Assembly: GCA_951230915.1 (NCBI GenBank)
Contig: OX579642.1
Span: forward strand, 9,238,001-9,302,000
Origin: Antitrichia curtipendula
Lineage: Eukaryota; Streptophyta; Bryopsida; Hypnales; Leucodontaceae
Length of the DNA: 64,000 nucleotides
Direction of reading: 5' to 3'
Part shown: positions 25,701 through 38,060 of the stretch, one piece after another
How positions within the stretch are numbered: the first letter of the stretch is position 1
Layout: each line of letters begins with the position of its first letter
Position numbers and translations under genes: made by a program
Notes under the pieces: generated by a model
What the model was told of the DNA's origin: nothing
What the model saw: only the letters and a program-made list of their open reading frames with translations
The model's database searches: none

Positions 25701-26627
25701 ACCATTCCACTCAGTCTCATTCAACGGTGATAGTCGGTGCTGTCGGTCTAAATATTCGCATGAATTGTTTGTGCATTGGAGGTGCCCCAAACAAGTCGAA
25801 GTTCAGAAAGTAAGGTGAGAGTCAGACTGGATGTGCATCGTCACTGTTCGGGTCCATGCATGTCCGTCATCTTTCTTATTCATTCCATGCAACTGCCCAG
25901 CCTTGTTTGATGATGGGTACTTTCCCATAGGTGGAAGTTCAAATATGACGTCCTCGTCAAATTCCGGAGGCAGAAAATCTACCTTCTTTATCGGAATGGA
26001 AGTGTAATCTAATTTACTGAGTACTGACTTTGCACCTCGACAAGAGCTCAAATTGCGGAGGCACTGCACAATACTATCAATGGGGCAGAGTGGGGGTTTC
26101 ACATGCACAGATTCTACACGATGTAAAATAGGGGCATTATGAACAACATGTGTAGGTTCTAATTTGGGGCAACAATTAGCAGGTTTTGGTAGAATACACT
26201 CACTATCTGAATCATCACTAAGAATTAGAACAAAGATCTCCGGGGGCTCTAGTTTGACCTTTTGGAGCAAAGGGGTGACATCAGTAGTTGTGGTAGAACG
26301 ACCAAGAGTTAAAGTGTTGGAACCAGTAACCGGTGGAAGGTCCTTCATTCCATACACTTGATAATTTTCAAGCATCAACAACCAAACCTGACCATCAGCA
26401 CGAGTAGTTGACAACTGAGCAACAGTATGTGATACCATATTAGAGATTGGATCAACAACATCCATGTCCACATGCAAACTCCCCTCAAGAATATTGAACC
26501 GTGAAGCTAAACGGCTACTTCTAACTACCGAGTAACCCTCTTCCCCCACAATGAAAGAAATCGGGATAGTGTGCCCCTCTCCCCTGATGAAAACAGTGAC
26601 TAAGCCGCCATCATGCAAGGCAGCCAT
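22732..26627 (-). pseudogene. MULE-like DDE transposase with SWIM zinc finger, copy B (decayed)
   Basis: ATG 26627 to TAA 22732 with one intron (24181-24507, 327 bp) at the same codon position as in A and C. Landmarks: KVKLEPP then FVLILSDDSDSE (about 26200-26267); CVHLGIHSHPV; core HVYDSTYCRTMT, GFMADSAQANWNAVR, ERTCLFH; exon 2 AEMPSCNLAESVHNKW; SWIM finger CDC...CKH (about 22850-22945). Defects: TGA 25803 (Arg in A, C); an 8-bp tandem duplication near 25453-25468 shifts the frame; TAG 25306; TGA 25264; TAA 24751 (Trp in A, C); TAG 24700 (Gln in A, C); TGA 23356 (Arg in C). The gene cannot make a full protein. The intron holds three GATATC-centred or similar palindromes. Confidence 0.75.
24346..24454. 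repeat. Three GCCGATATCGGC-type palindromes in the transposase B intron
   Basis: GCCGCTGATATCGGC (about 24347), GCCGATATCGGC (24379-24390) and GCCAATATTGGC (24443-24454), all inside the 327-bp intron. The same 12-bp type recurs at 28230-28241, 28295-28306, 28359-28370 and 53372-53383, all within element BD. Confidence 0.7.
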
Positions 26628-27307
26628 CGAAACAGTTGAGAAGATAGATAAAGCGATTTCAAGGGTAAAGAGAAAGTGGGTAGGAGTGGAGAGGCACTTA
26701 TAACTTTAGAAACTCATTGCTATTTGAGATGATGTAATTGATTGAAACATGGTACAACAGGTAGTAAGTTAATAGGGTGGATTGTGATCTGGTACAGGAG
26801 TCGAGTTTAAAGGAGCAGAGCGGCCATAATGGGTAATAAAATAGTAACCACTTTGATGGATTATAATTAGGTGCTAGTCTCTAGAATAGAGTGGAGGCCA
26901 ATGAGTTAGCCGTTGTTTGTTCAAAATTATTCTTTTTATATTAGAATATGGATTGATGATTGACGTGTCTATCCAAGTGGCTAACGTACAAGATTCAAAG
27001 TGAATATCGGGAGACAAAGTATCCAAAAGTACAGAGGTAAAATTGGTTTCAATTAAAACAATGGCGGCATTGCATATTTAAATTGAGGTTGTTAGTCTAA
27101 ATGAAATCTTCAATTATTTGGTTAAGCATTAATATAATGAGATCATGTCAGTACTGACGGAGGATTTGGATGGAATTAATACCTAGCACCAAGGCGCTTA
27201 CCTAATTGTGGAATGATGGAATTTAATATCCTAGAATAGAACATATATAGATGAAGGTAACGGGGCGGCTGTTTGTAGAGATTGGCTAGGAATCATATAG
27301 TAGAAGT
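26628..27307. promoter_or_regulatory. Spacer between divergent genes of element BD
   Basis: About 680 bp between the transposase start (26627, minus) and the methyltransferase-gene ATG (27308, plus), equivalent to 7733-8450 in A. It should hold two promoters. I see no distinct box that I trust. Confidence 0.4.
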
Positions 27308-28200
27308 ATGCCAAAAGGAAAGAAAAAAGCTCTTTACTTTACGAATCCAAAGTAATTGAAGAGGTCAAGGTAGATGAGGGAGTTGAGATCCAGCACAATG
27401 AGATTAGACGCAAGAGAGACGGCCAAAGTATTGCAGTTCCCAAATATTGATTGTGTGGATAAACAAATGCAACAGGATAATTCTACAACCTTACAAGGAA
27501 TAGCTGAAAGCGCCATGGTTCAAGGGCATCCAAATTCTTCAAGCCCAAGGGCGTGTGAGAGTGGGAGTAACAATGGTAGACGCGACAACGCTCACAATGG
27601 GGGGCCAAATGAAGACGTGACCCCTACAGCAGGTATTTGGATAGCTTGGGGAGGTATCGTTAGAGTATTTTTTTGAGGTGCCGTTCATATTTGTGAGGCC
27701 GAGACTTGTGTCTTTATTGTAATTCAGAAACTGCGTTTTGGTGGGTCTCCGCCAACCGTGGGCCCTAATCGTGAATAGTGAAATGCTTTCGAGGTGTTGA
27801 AGTGACATTGTAGGCAATCATTTGTTTTTGTTTTCCTTTGAGGCGTTGATGTGAGATTGTGAGTATCAAGAGTGCATATTGAGTGTGTTCGGGCGGTAGT
27901 TGGATTTATCTTGTCATGTTCACATTCCAGAATTTTTGCACTTGTATAAGCTGCGTGAGATAGCTTGGGGCGTCGCGGTTTTGTTGAAATGCACGGTCGA
28001 CCATTTGACTGAAATTTTTTTGTGTACGCAGGAGGCGAGCCTTCGGACCGGAGCAGACACGAGGAAGGATCTGCGGAAATAGCAGGAGCAATGGCCGATA
28101 CATTGTGACAGGCCTTTTAGAATAGTTGATGATCGATTGTGTTTTGCGTAGCAGAAATTAGGGTTTTGCTTCGGATTAATTTTGGATAAAAACAGGATTT

Positions 28201-28270
28201 GGGTGGTTTTGTCGCCTTCGAAAAGCAACGCCGACGTCGGCGTTGCTTTTCGAAGGCGACAAAACCACCC
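28201..28270. repeat. Perfect 70-bp palindrome
   Basis: Two exact 35-base halves meet at GAC/GTC (28235/28236). The left half begins GGGTGGTTTTGTCGCC and ends AACGCCGAC. The centre GCCGACGTCGGC is a variant of the BD palindrome type, flanked by AAAGCAA/TTGCTTT as at 53372. It lies in intron 1 of the BD methyltransferase gene, just before the hAT insert. An unpaired-free 70-bp palindrome should be unstable, so recent origin or selection is likely. Confidence 0.95.
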
Positions 28271-28400
28271 AGAAAGCGACCCCCAAAGGTTGAAGCCGAC
28301 ATCGGCCATGGTTTTCGAGGGCTGCAGTGTCGACGTCGAGCGGACCCCAAAAAACAAAGCCGATATTGGCTTCGACCTTTGGGGGTTGCTTTCTCCAGCA
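28271..28400. repeat. Interrupted inverted repeat with GCCGAYATCGGC-type cores
   Basis: Arms AGAAAGCGACCCCCAAAGG (28271) and the complement of CCTTTGGGGGTTGCTTTCT (about 28377-28395) enclose GCCGACATCGGC (28295-28306), TCGACGTCGA (about 28330) and GCCGATATTGGC (28359-28370). Together with the 70-bp palindrome it makes a 200-bp block of nested palindromes in intron 1 of the BD gene. Confidence 0.75.
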
Positions 28401-28559
28401 ATTGTCGCCAGGGTTGTTCTGCGCGACATGGCGACATCGCAACAGACAGACGTCACGCGACATCCAGTAGACCCTCCGCAACGTCACATAAAGTCAAATT
28501 TACCTTTGACTTTTCAAAAAATTACCCCCCTTTTACCTAAGCCACGTGGATGCCATGTG

Positions 28560-28980
28560 GCGTCCGCGTGGCACATTTTAGGGGCGCATGCGGGTGTGAC
28601 ATGGACGGGCAACTTCGGGTAAGGGCGACCTCAGGTAGGGCGACTTCAGGTAAGGGCGACCTCGGGTTGGGGCGAGCGCGGATAGGAGAACGCGGGTGTA
28701 GGCGACCGCGGGTAGGGGCGACTACTTATAAGGGCAACCGTGGGTAGGGCAAGGGGCACGTGCAGGAAGGTCAAGGGGCGACTTGCATGTAGGGCGACTG
28801 CGGGTAGGCCAAGGAGGGACTGCGGGAGGCCAAGGGGCGACTGCGAGAGGCCAAGCGGCAACTGCGGGAGGCCAAGGGGCGACTGCGGGTGGTGCAAGGG
28901 GCGCATACGGGAGGACAAAGGGCGACTGCGGATAGAGCGACCACAGATGGTACAAGGGGCGCATGTAGGGAGTTCAAAGG
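28560..28980 (+). repeat. GGGCGACTGCGGGTAGG array, left arm of the hAT element
   Basis: Short degenerate tandem units (GGCGACTGCGGGAGGCCAA and variants, with GGGGCGCATGCGGG). The complement of the same array lies at 51360-51895 at the right end. Confidence 0.75.
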
Positions 28981-29499
28981 ACAATGAATTAATAATAAAT
29001 GAAGTTGGAGTTTTTCTAAGGCCAAGTTTCTTGTCTAGGATTGAGGCCGCCTAAGAAACTTAACCAATGAGAACTCCCCTTCCAAAAAGTGATACCACAT
29101 AGGCATCTATATCATTTTTTCATCCTTGCTTGAACTTCTCCACCCAACAAGTCTTGGCCATAGTATAAATCTAATCTAGTAAAGAATGAAATATCCTCCA
29201 ATCATATAAATATTTCTTTTTCCTACAATTCTCAACCAGTGCACTTCTCTACCATGGTATAAAACATTTTTTAGGGTGCGGATAGACAAAGGATAATTTT
29301 TTTTGGGGGGGGGGCAAAAGGCGACTTTAGGGTGCAAAGAGCAATTATGGGTAGGCAAAAGAATGTGTGTGGATAAATCCCATGCTTGTATGGGTGCATG
29401 CAAAAGGGCAATTCGAGAAGAAGAGAGCCCAATCTCTTTTAAAAAAGCAATGATTGTGAAAAATAGTAGGCTTCCACCTTTCATTCTTATTTTAAAATC

Positions 29500-32400
29500 A
29501 ATATGACAAATTTTAAATAATTAGAATGAATCTTTGCAAATTGAAAATTGCAAAGAATAAAAAAAAAGTATTTACTTAAATTTCTATTCTTTACATTTTA
29601 TTTTAAATATCAACATGATTGACAAATAATACATTCTTTGAACAAGTCTTTGAGAATCATCAAAATAAATGGAGAAGTTTATTAAATCTCCACCCTTTGT
29701 TTTATAATCTTTGGTTAGAATGATAAATAATACATAAATAGGATAATTCTTTAAAAAAATAAATGAAAAAGTTCTTATTTAAAATTATACCTTTTATCTT
29801 TTTATTTGTAAAATCAAACTAACAAATAATTCATGATTAGATGGAGTCCAGGAGAATTTTTAAATATAAAATAAATAAAAAGGGAAGTTCTTAATTAACC
29901 CGTAAAGTCCCAAAGTCCCTAAGTTCCTACGGGGGACTTTTGGGACTTTGGATAGGCTTTTGTGACCTCCATTTCTTACATGATTTTTTGAATTTTTTTT
30001 GAAGGTAGGTTATCACCTTAGTTTTTTGTAAATATAAGGTGATATTTTAGTTAATGCCTGGGAGCAAAATTTATGCCATTCTAAGTCCAAAAAGCAATTC
30101 AACTATTCAAGAAGCAGTACAAAAAAATTAGAAAAACCTGAATTTTTTATTTTTTTTATTTTTTTCAAAGATTATATTTTTGTTTACATTAGAAGTTTTG
30201 ATTTATTCTCTTTGGACTAGTGATGAGAAAGTTATGGACAATCTTGTTTTTTAGGTAATCTAAGCATCTTTTAAAAAATATGACGTATAGAATTCATTTT
30301 TGAATGCAATTTTTACAATCTTTCCAAAAAAATTGCTAGACAAGGTTAAGTTCGCTTACTAAAACAATCTCACTATTGATTATTATTGTGTTTCAATTCC
30401 ATCTTTGAGCTATTAATGGTTTAGTTTTCTCTTCAATCTTGAACCTACTTCTACTTAATAATTTTTTAATGAATGAAAATTAAGTTTTTTTTTTGATGGA
30501 TTTTTTTTCATATTTCTTGCTCAATTATTCAATATAAATAATTAAAAAAACAAAATCCTTAGTGTAGAAGTTAAGACAAGTCAAAGCCAAAACATCTAGT
30601 TGAACAAGGTGCAAAAAATCTTGTTTTCTTCACTTTAAATGCAAATATCATGCAATCTGCGTGGTCAAAGTTTTTGAAATTTCTTCCACATATTTTATAC
30701 TAGTCAAGAATAAGTTTCTATGGTTAGATATGCAAAAAAAAGATCAATGTGATAAATAATTCAAAATTAGTAGGACTTCTTGAGAAATGCAAAAATTAAA
30801 TAGGAATTTTTATTATTTAAATCTTTATTAAATTTTATTTCTATAAAATCAAAGTAAAAAATAATTCATGATAAAGAGCCTTAGAAATTTTTTTAAAAAA
30901 AATGAAAAAGCTCGTACTTATAATAAATGTCCATCCTTTATTTTTTTATTTTAAATCAACATGACAAATACTACATGAATAGGATTATTATTTGAAATTT
31001 GAAAAAAATAAATGAAAAAATTCTTACTTAAATCCACTTGTCATCTATTATTAATTTATTATTGAATCGATGTTGCAAATTATACTTGAATAAGATGAAT
31101 CTGTGAAGTTTTCAAAAAATAAATAATGAAGTTTTTATTTAAATCTCCAATTGTTATTTTTATTTATAGAATCAAAGTGATAAATTATTCAAGAAATAAA
31201 ATATCCTAGAGAATTTCAAGAAATAAACAGGAGTTTAAGAAAATAAAATTCCATGCTTTATTTTTAATTATTAAACCCATGTGCACAAATAAAATTTAAG
31301 AAAAATGAATCTTTGAAAATTTCAAAAAATAAATAGAGTGTTTCTTAATTCAATCTCTAGTAGTGTGCCTTATGCCATTGCTATAGCCAAAATAAAAGTA
31401 AAAGTGTTTTTATAATTTTATAATTTATAAAAACTTTCAAATTCAATAGTCTTTTTGTTGCAAGTCCAAATGCCATGAAACAAAGTTTGTGCACCCTTCT
31501 TTACAAAGAGCTTTCCGAGGATATAACACTAAAAGAAAATTATATCACACTCAACAAAAGCTAGCTGACATTCTTTGAAAATTGTGTCACAATGAATGCA
31601 AATTTTCTATTTTACTGTCACAAAAAAACAAAAAATGTTAGCTAGCTTTTGTTGGCTGCAACAAGGTTTTCTACTAGTATTAAGAATGTAATCGGGAGAG
31701 CATGGCTCCAAAGATCTCACCTTAACAATTAAACAAATCAAACAAACCTCATTAATAAATCTTCTATACCTCATTTAAGGTATAGAAGATTCTTTATGCT
31801 TTATTTTTAGTTATCAAGTCAAAATAACAATGAAATAATACTCAAAAACGATAAATCTTTGATATTTTCTAAAAATAATTTTCTAAAATCTTATTTAAAT
31901 CTCCACCCTCTATTTTTTTTTATAAAATCAGAGTAAAAAATAATTCATGATGAAAAGGAATCTTGGAGAAATGCAAAAAATAAATGAGGAAGTTCTTACC
32001 AAAATTCCGCCTTTTATTTATTATTATTAAAGAAGTGTGATAAGTAATACTTGAGTAGAATATATCTTTGAGAACTCCAAAAAATAAGTGGAGAATTAAT
32101 TCTTAATTAAATCTCCACCCTTCAATTTTTGTTTATTAAATCAAGATAACAAATTATTTAAGAAAAAAAAGAAGCTTAGAGAATTGCAAAAAATCAACAA
32201 GAAAGTTATTACTAAAATCTCTATCCTTTACATTTTATTATTAAATCAATGTGACAAATAATCCTTGAGTAGAATGAGTCTCTGAAAATTTCAAAAAATA
32301 AATGAGGAGCTTTTACTTAAGTATCCGAACATTGTTTTCTATTTACAAACTCGAAGTGACAAATAATTCATGATAAAGAGTTTTTGAAAATTGTAAAAAA

Positions 32401-32800
32401 ATAAACAGATAAATTCTTACTTAAATCTCTACTTTAAGAAAAAACAAAAACAATCACTAATTCATGATTAAGAGGACTATTTAAAATTGCAAAACATAAA
32501 TAGAGAAGTCTTGATTTCAGTTCCATCTAATACTTTTATGTTTAAATCAAAGTCACAAAGAGTCTTTAAAAATTGCAAAAATAATTTAAAAAAGAAATTA
32601 TCACTTAAACCTCCATCTATTAATTAATTTTTTTAAATTGTTGGCACAAATAGTACATGAGTAGAATGAATTTTTGTGAATTGCTACAAATAATAGGAAA
32701 AGATCTTCCTTGAATCACCACCTTTTATTTATTATATTTAAAATCAAAGTGACAAATAACTCATAATTAATTCCTATAGAGGATTGGTTCTTTATTCTTT
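29500..32800 (+). repeat. AT-rich diverged tandem array, ~107-bp unit
   Basis: Repeated words in order: TGACAAATAATTCATGAT, TTGCAAAAAATAAATGA, AGTTCTTACTTAAATCT, CCACCCTTTATTTTT, then AAATCAAAGTGACAAAT. The complement of this unit fills 34290-37100. No gene. A TAACCCGTAAAGTCCC repeat is inserted at 29896. Confidence 0.7.
29896..30150 (+). repeat. Partial copy of the TAACCC(G/C)TAAAGTCCC repeat
   Basis: Same start and similar downstream text as the copy at 647. A matching right end is not visible, so the end coordinate is approximate. Confidence 0.4.
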
Positions 32801-32989
32801 GAAAAAAATTATGGCCCCTTCAAGGGGCTTGTGTGTGTGGGGTGAGCTCAAGAGCACAAACATTTATAATACAAAAAGATAATCTCTTTTAAAAGACATT
32901 AATTTTCCTCAAAGGGCACATGTAGAAGGGGGAATCGCAAGTGGTGGGGCAACCACCCATAGGAGAAAATCACAATTTCCTAGAAAGGA

Positions 32990-33960
32990 CATTTTTTCTC
33001 TCAAGGGGCGCATGCAGATGGGGCGACTTGCACATGGAGGAGCGACCGCACATAGCAGAAAACCACAATGTCCTTCGAAGGACATTTTTCCTCTCAAAGG
33101 ACGCATGCAGATGGGACGACCGGGCGACTGCGGGTGTGGGACGACTGCACATAGGAGAAATACACATTGTCCTTGGAAAGACATTTTTTCTCTCAAGGGG
33201 CGCATGCGGATGGGGCGATCGTGGGTAGAGGGGCGACTACAGGTGTGGGGTGACCGCACATAGGAGAAATGCACATTGTCTTTGGAAAGACATTTTTCTT
33301 CTCAAGGGGCGCATGCGGAGGGGGCGACCGCGGGTGTAGGGGCGACTACACATGGTGGGGCGACCGCGCATAGGAGAAACACACATTGTCCTTGGAAAGA
33401 CATTTTCTCTCTCAAGGAGCGCATGCGGATGGGGCGACCGCGGGTGTAGGGGCGACTACACATGGTGGGGCGACCACACATAGGAGAAACACACATTGTC
33501 TTTGGATAGACATTTTTCTTCTCAAGGGGCGCATGCGGATGGCGCGACTACGGGTGTAGGAGCAACTGCACATGGTGGGGCGACCGCACATAGGAGAAAT
33601 ATACATTGTCCTTGGAAAGACATTTTCTCTCTCAAGGGGCGCATGCGGATGGGGCGACTACGGGTGTAGGGGCAACTGCATATGGTGGGGCGACCGCGCA
33701 TAGGAGAAACACACATTGTCCTTGGAAAGACATTTTCTCTCTCAAGGAGCGCATGCGGATGGGGCAACCGCGGGTGTAGGGGCAACTGCACATGGTGGGG
33801 CACTGCACATGGTGGGGCGACCGCACATAGGAGAAATATACATTGTCCTTGGAAAGACATTTTCTCTCTCAAGGGGCGCATGCGGATGGGGCGACTACGA
33901 GTGGAGGGGCGACCATGGATGGAAGGGCGACCGTAGATGGAAGGGCGACCGAAGGTGATA
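32990..33960 (+). repeat. Central GC-rich tandem array, 110-bp unit
   Basis: CTCAAGGGGCGCATGCGGA starts units at about 33301, 33411, 33521, 33631 and 33741 (110-bp steps), then 33868 after a 20-bp local duplication, with more diverged units before. Each unit also has CATTGTCCTTGGAAAGACAT. Open frames on the minus strand here simply follow the repeat. Confidence 0.85.
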
Positions 33961-34289
33961 GGAAGACCCCGTATAGGTAAAAATGTCTTTGTAAAGACAT
34001 TACTTCTCTCAAAGGATTTATAAAGAAGGGATAATTGCAAGGTGGTGGGTCGATTGTAGAAAGTTGAAAACTACAATGTCTTTGGAAGGAATTTATTTCC
34101 CTCAAGGGGCATATGCATATGTGGTGACGAAAGGTAAAGTAAAAAGGAAACACCGTTAAAGAGATATTTTTTCTTTCTTTTCTTTCTTCATGTACGCATG
34201 CAGATTAGGAGGTGGGGCGACTATATGTGCAGCAACCGCAAAAGGGGCAATTCAAAACAAATAAAAAGGCCAATAATTTTCAAACATAA

Positions 34290-37100
34290 TGGATAAAGAT
34301 TTTTAAAAAAAGCCACCCATTTGTTTTTTGCAATTTTCAAAGAATCTAACAATTCATGTTAAGTATTTAATTAGAATTTTTCTAATTCCTTCTTTGCATC
34401 TCTCTAAGATTCTTTCTAACCATAAATTATTTATCACTTTAAATAAATTTAAAGTAAGGTGGTGATTTAGATAATAACTTCTCCTTTTAAATTTTGCAGT
34501 CCTTTCATAATTTATTTGTCTTTGTTGATTTTAAAAATTAAAAATAAAAGATGGAGAATATAGTTCTAAAAATAAAAAATAACGGGTAGAGATTGAAATA
34601 AGAACATAACTATTATTTTTTGTAATTCTCAAAGAATTGTACTACCTGTATATTGTTTGCGATAATGATTTTAATAATAAATCACAAAGGATAGACGTTT
34701 AGGTATGAACTTCCCTATTTATTTTTTGCAATTCTTTAGGACTTCATTTAGATAAGAATTATTTTCTATTTTGATTTAATAATTGATAAAAATAAAGGGT
34801 GAAAATAAGTAAGAACTTTTCCATCTATTTTTAAAAATTCTCAAAAAATCATTCTATTGAAGTATTATTTGTCATGTTGATTTAATAATGAAAAATAACT
34901 TAGGGTGGAAATTTAAAATAGTAAAATCCCTATTTATTTGTTATAATTCTCCAAGACTCCTCATAATTATGAATTTATTGCCATTTTGATTATATAAATA
35001 AAAATAAAGGCTGATATTTAAGTAAGAATTTTTTCATTTTATTTTAGTTTGCAATTTTCAAAGAGTCCTTCTAACCTTGAATTATTTTTCATATTGATCT
35101 AAATAAAAAAAATAAAAGATCAAGATTTAATTAAGAATTTTTTTTCTCCATTCTCTAATTCATCTTACTTAACTTAAGTATTAATTTTCATGTTGTCACT
35201 TAATATCTAAAAATATTGGATAGAAATGTAAGTACAAACTTTCCTATTTACTTTTGGCAATTATGAATGAGTTGTCCTAATTATAAATCATTTATCATGT
35301 TGATTTTAAAATTTAACGTGGAGATTTAAGTAAGAACTTATCCATTGTTTTTAGATTTGTAATTTTCAAAGAATCATTGTACTAGTGAATCGTTTGTGAA
35401 GTTAATCTAAGAATAAAAAATAGAGGGTGGAGATTTAAGTATGTCCTCCTTCTTTTAAAATTTATAATTTTCAAAAGATCCTTCTAAAGTTCTAATCATG
35501 ACTCATGAATAAATTGTCATATTTTTTTAAGATTTAAAAATTAAATGGTGGTGATTTATGTAAGAAACTCTCCTTTTTTAATTTTTGACTATTTTCTAAG
35601 AACCTTCATAATCATAAATCATTTGTTGTATTGATAATATAAATAAAAAAATAAAGAGTGGAGATTTAAGTAAGAACTTCCCTATTTATTTTCTTGCAAT
35701 TCTCTAAGACGCTTCTTAATTATGGTTTGTCACTTTGATTATAAAAATGAAAAACAAAAGATACACATTTATGTAAGAAACTCTCTACTTATTTTTTGCA
35801 ATTCTTCAAAGCTTCTTGTAAGCATGAATTGCTTGTCACTTTGATTTATAAACACAAAGAAAATGATGATGATTTAAGTAAGAACTTTTTTTTTTAACTT
35901 TTGCAATTTTCAAAGACTCCTTCTAATCATGAATTACTCGTCATGTTGATTTTGAAAATAAAAAAATAAGGGTGGAGATTGAAGTAAGAATATACCTATT
36001 TATATTTTGTAATTTTCAAGGAATCATCCTACTCATGTATTATTTGTCACATTGCTCTAATATTAAAAATAAAGGATAATGATTTAAGTAAGAACTTTTT
36101 ATTTTATTTTTTGATAGTTCTCTACTTCTAATAATGAATTACTTGTCAGATTGATTTTACAAGTAAAAAATAATGGAAGGAAGTCTTAAATAAGATCTCT
36201 TGTATTTATTTTTTGAAATCTTAAAATCATCCTATTCATCCTATTTATGTATTATTAATCATGTAGAATTAAAAATAAAAATAAATGGTGGCAAATTAAT
36301 TAAGAACTTTTCCATGTAATTTTTGCAATTCTTAAAGAGTCAAGTTAATTTTGAATAGTTTGTCGTGTTGATTTTTAAAATAAAATATAAAAAATAGAGA
36401 TTAAGTAAGAATTTTTCTATTTATTTTTTGTAATTCTAAGTGAATAATCCTATTCACATATTATTTGTCACTTTGATTTAAAAACAAAATATGCATGCAA
36501 GAGATTGAAGTAAGAATGGGGCCAATTATATTTTGCAATTCACAAAGAGTCATCCTTTTCATGTATAAATTGTTACATTGATTTAAAAATAAAAAACAAA
36601 ACGTGAATATTTAAATAAAAACTTTGCTATTTCTTTCTTTTAATTTTCATAAACTCCTTCGAATCATAAATTATTTGTCAGTTTGACTTTATAAATAAAA
36701 ACTAATGGGTTGAGATTTCAATTAGAACTTTGTCATTTATTTTTTGCAATACTCAATGACTCATTGTACTTAAGTATTATTTGTCATATTGATTTAAAGA
36801 TTTAAAAATAATAGGTGGAGAATTAAAAAAAAACTTTACCTTATAATTTTTGCAATTCTCCAAGACTCTTCCTAATTACAATTTATTTGTCATGTTGATT
36901 TTAAGAATAAAAATAAAAAATAAAAACTTAAATAAGGACATCACCTTTGTATTTTGTAATTTTCAAAGAATCATTTAATATTTGTCACATTAATATTTAA
37001 AATAAAAAAATAAAAAACAGAGATATAACTAAGTTTTTCCCTTAATATTTTTTGCAATTTGCAAAGATTCATCTTAATCATGTTCATACCTAATTTTTAG
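34290..37100 (-). repeat. AT-rich tandem array, inverted copy
   Basis: Complement of the 29500-32800 array: GATTTAAGTAAGAACTT, TTTATTTTTTGCAATTCTC, then TGAATTATTTGTCA repeated about every 105-110 bp. It gives the hAT element its mirror structure. Confidence 0.7.
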
Positions 37101-37248
37101 AATTTTTGCCTTTTAAAAAAAAATCAGATTTAAAAAAGATTGGATTTGAAGAAGATTGGATTCTTTGCTTAATTACTTTCTACAGCCGGTCCTTTACCTA
37201 TCCCTGGACGCCTCTTCATTTTTTACTTCCTACAGCTAGCCCTTCACC

Positions 37249-37320
37249 GGGGAATGCTGGTATGTGAGCGTAGAGCGGCGAGCAGTGAGCGGGAAGTGGG
37301 AATTGGTGAGCGTAGAGCAC
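37249..37320 (+). repeat. Left terminal inverted repeat of element C
   Basis: GGTATGTGAGCGTAGAGCGG then CGAGCAGTGAGCGGGAAGTG. The complement lies at 51283-51350. It is followed inside by GTGGATGAAAAA tandem repeats (37361-37460), mirrored by TTTCATCCA/TTTCATCTA repeats at about 51005-51100. Confidence 0.75.
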
Positions 37321-37360
37321 AGAATTTTAAAAGTGTGAATTTGTGAGATGAAAAAAAGCG

Positions 37361-37460
37361 GAAAAAATAGATGAAAGTAGATGAAAAAGTGAATGAAAAA
37401 GTGGATGAAAAAATAAATGAAAAAGTGGATGAAAAAGTAGATGAAAAAGTAGATGGAAAA
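37361..37460 (+). repeat. GTRGATGAAAAA tandem repeat, subterminal in C
   Basis: Roughly eight 12-bp units of GTGGATGAAAAA type. Related units in the opposite sense (CTTTCATCCA, CTTTCATCTA) occur near 51005-51100 at the other end of C. A TATGACCGTGGAT motif follows at about 37770. Confidence 0.6.
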
Positions 37461-38060
37461 AAGTGAAGAAAAGGATGAACTTTCAAAAGAACTCATGAAA
37501 CTGATGAGTTGTTCGAGAGAACTAACAAAAATGACTTGGTGAAATGGATGAAATATTATTAAGAAAGAGAAAACTTCAGATGGATGAAAGTATGCCAGAG
37601 TGGATGAAAGTCAATGGCAAGAAAATTTGGATGGAAAATGAGGACAAAAGAATAAAACCAAGTGGACAAAATTACAGAGAGAAGGTTTGGTTATGGAATC
37701 AAAAATCGTTTAAACCAGTTGTAGGGTAGGATTTAGAGTACACCCATGGCCGTGTACGTAGCTTCTTCTATGACCGTGGATTTGATAGGGAGTTCCCTGT
37801 CTTGCCCTACCTATCTCAAAAAGTGGATAGGGATCCAAAGAACTAAAGATACACAATGCATCAGTTGTTTTGTGGGATATGATAATTGAATTGATAAAAT
37901 TATAGAAGTCTCAGAATATAACACACCATCAATTTTGGAAGCATCGCCGTTCAAATAAGAAGTGAAATGCATACAATTACTGTAAAATAAGAGAGCGACT
38001 TTGGCCACAAATCAACTGTATCCGAATCGAATGTACAGCATCCTCAAAGAAGCTCATGAA

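Noticed and set aside
28646..29054. Open frames in both strands of the GGGCGACTGCGGG array
   Set aside because: They follow the low-complexity repeat; Pro/Ser/Arg-rich translations change only with repeat phase.
32909..34153. Cys-rich minus-strand frames that look like zinc-finger repeats
   Set aside because: The repeated peptide is produced by the 110-bp DNA repeat, and the frame is repeatedly broken.
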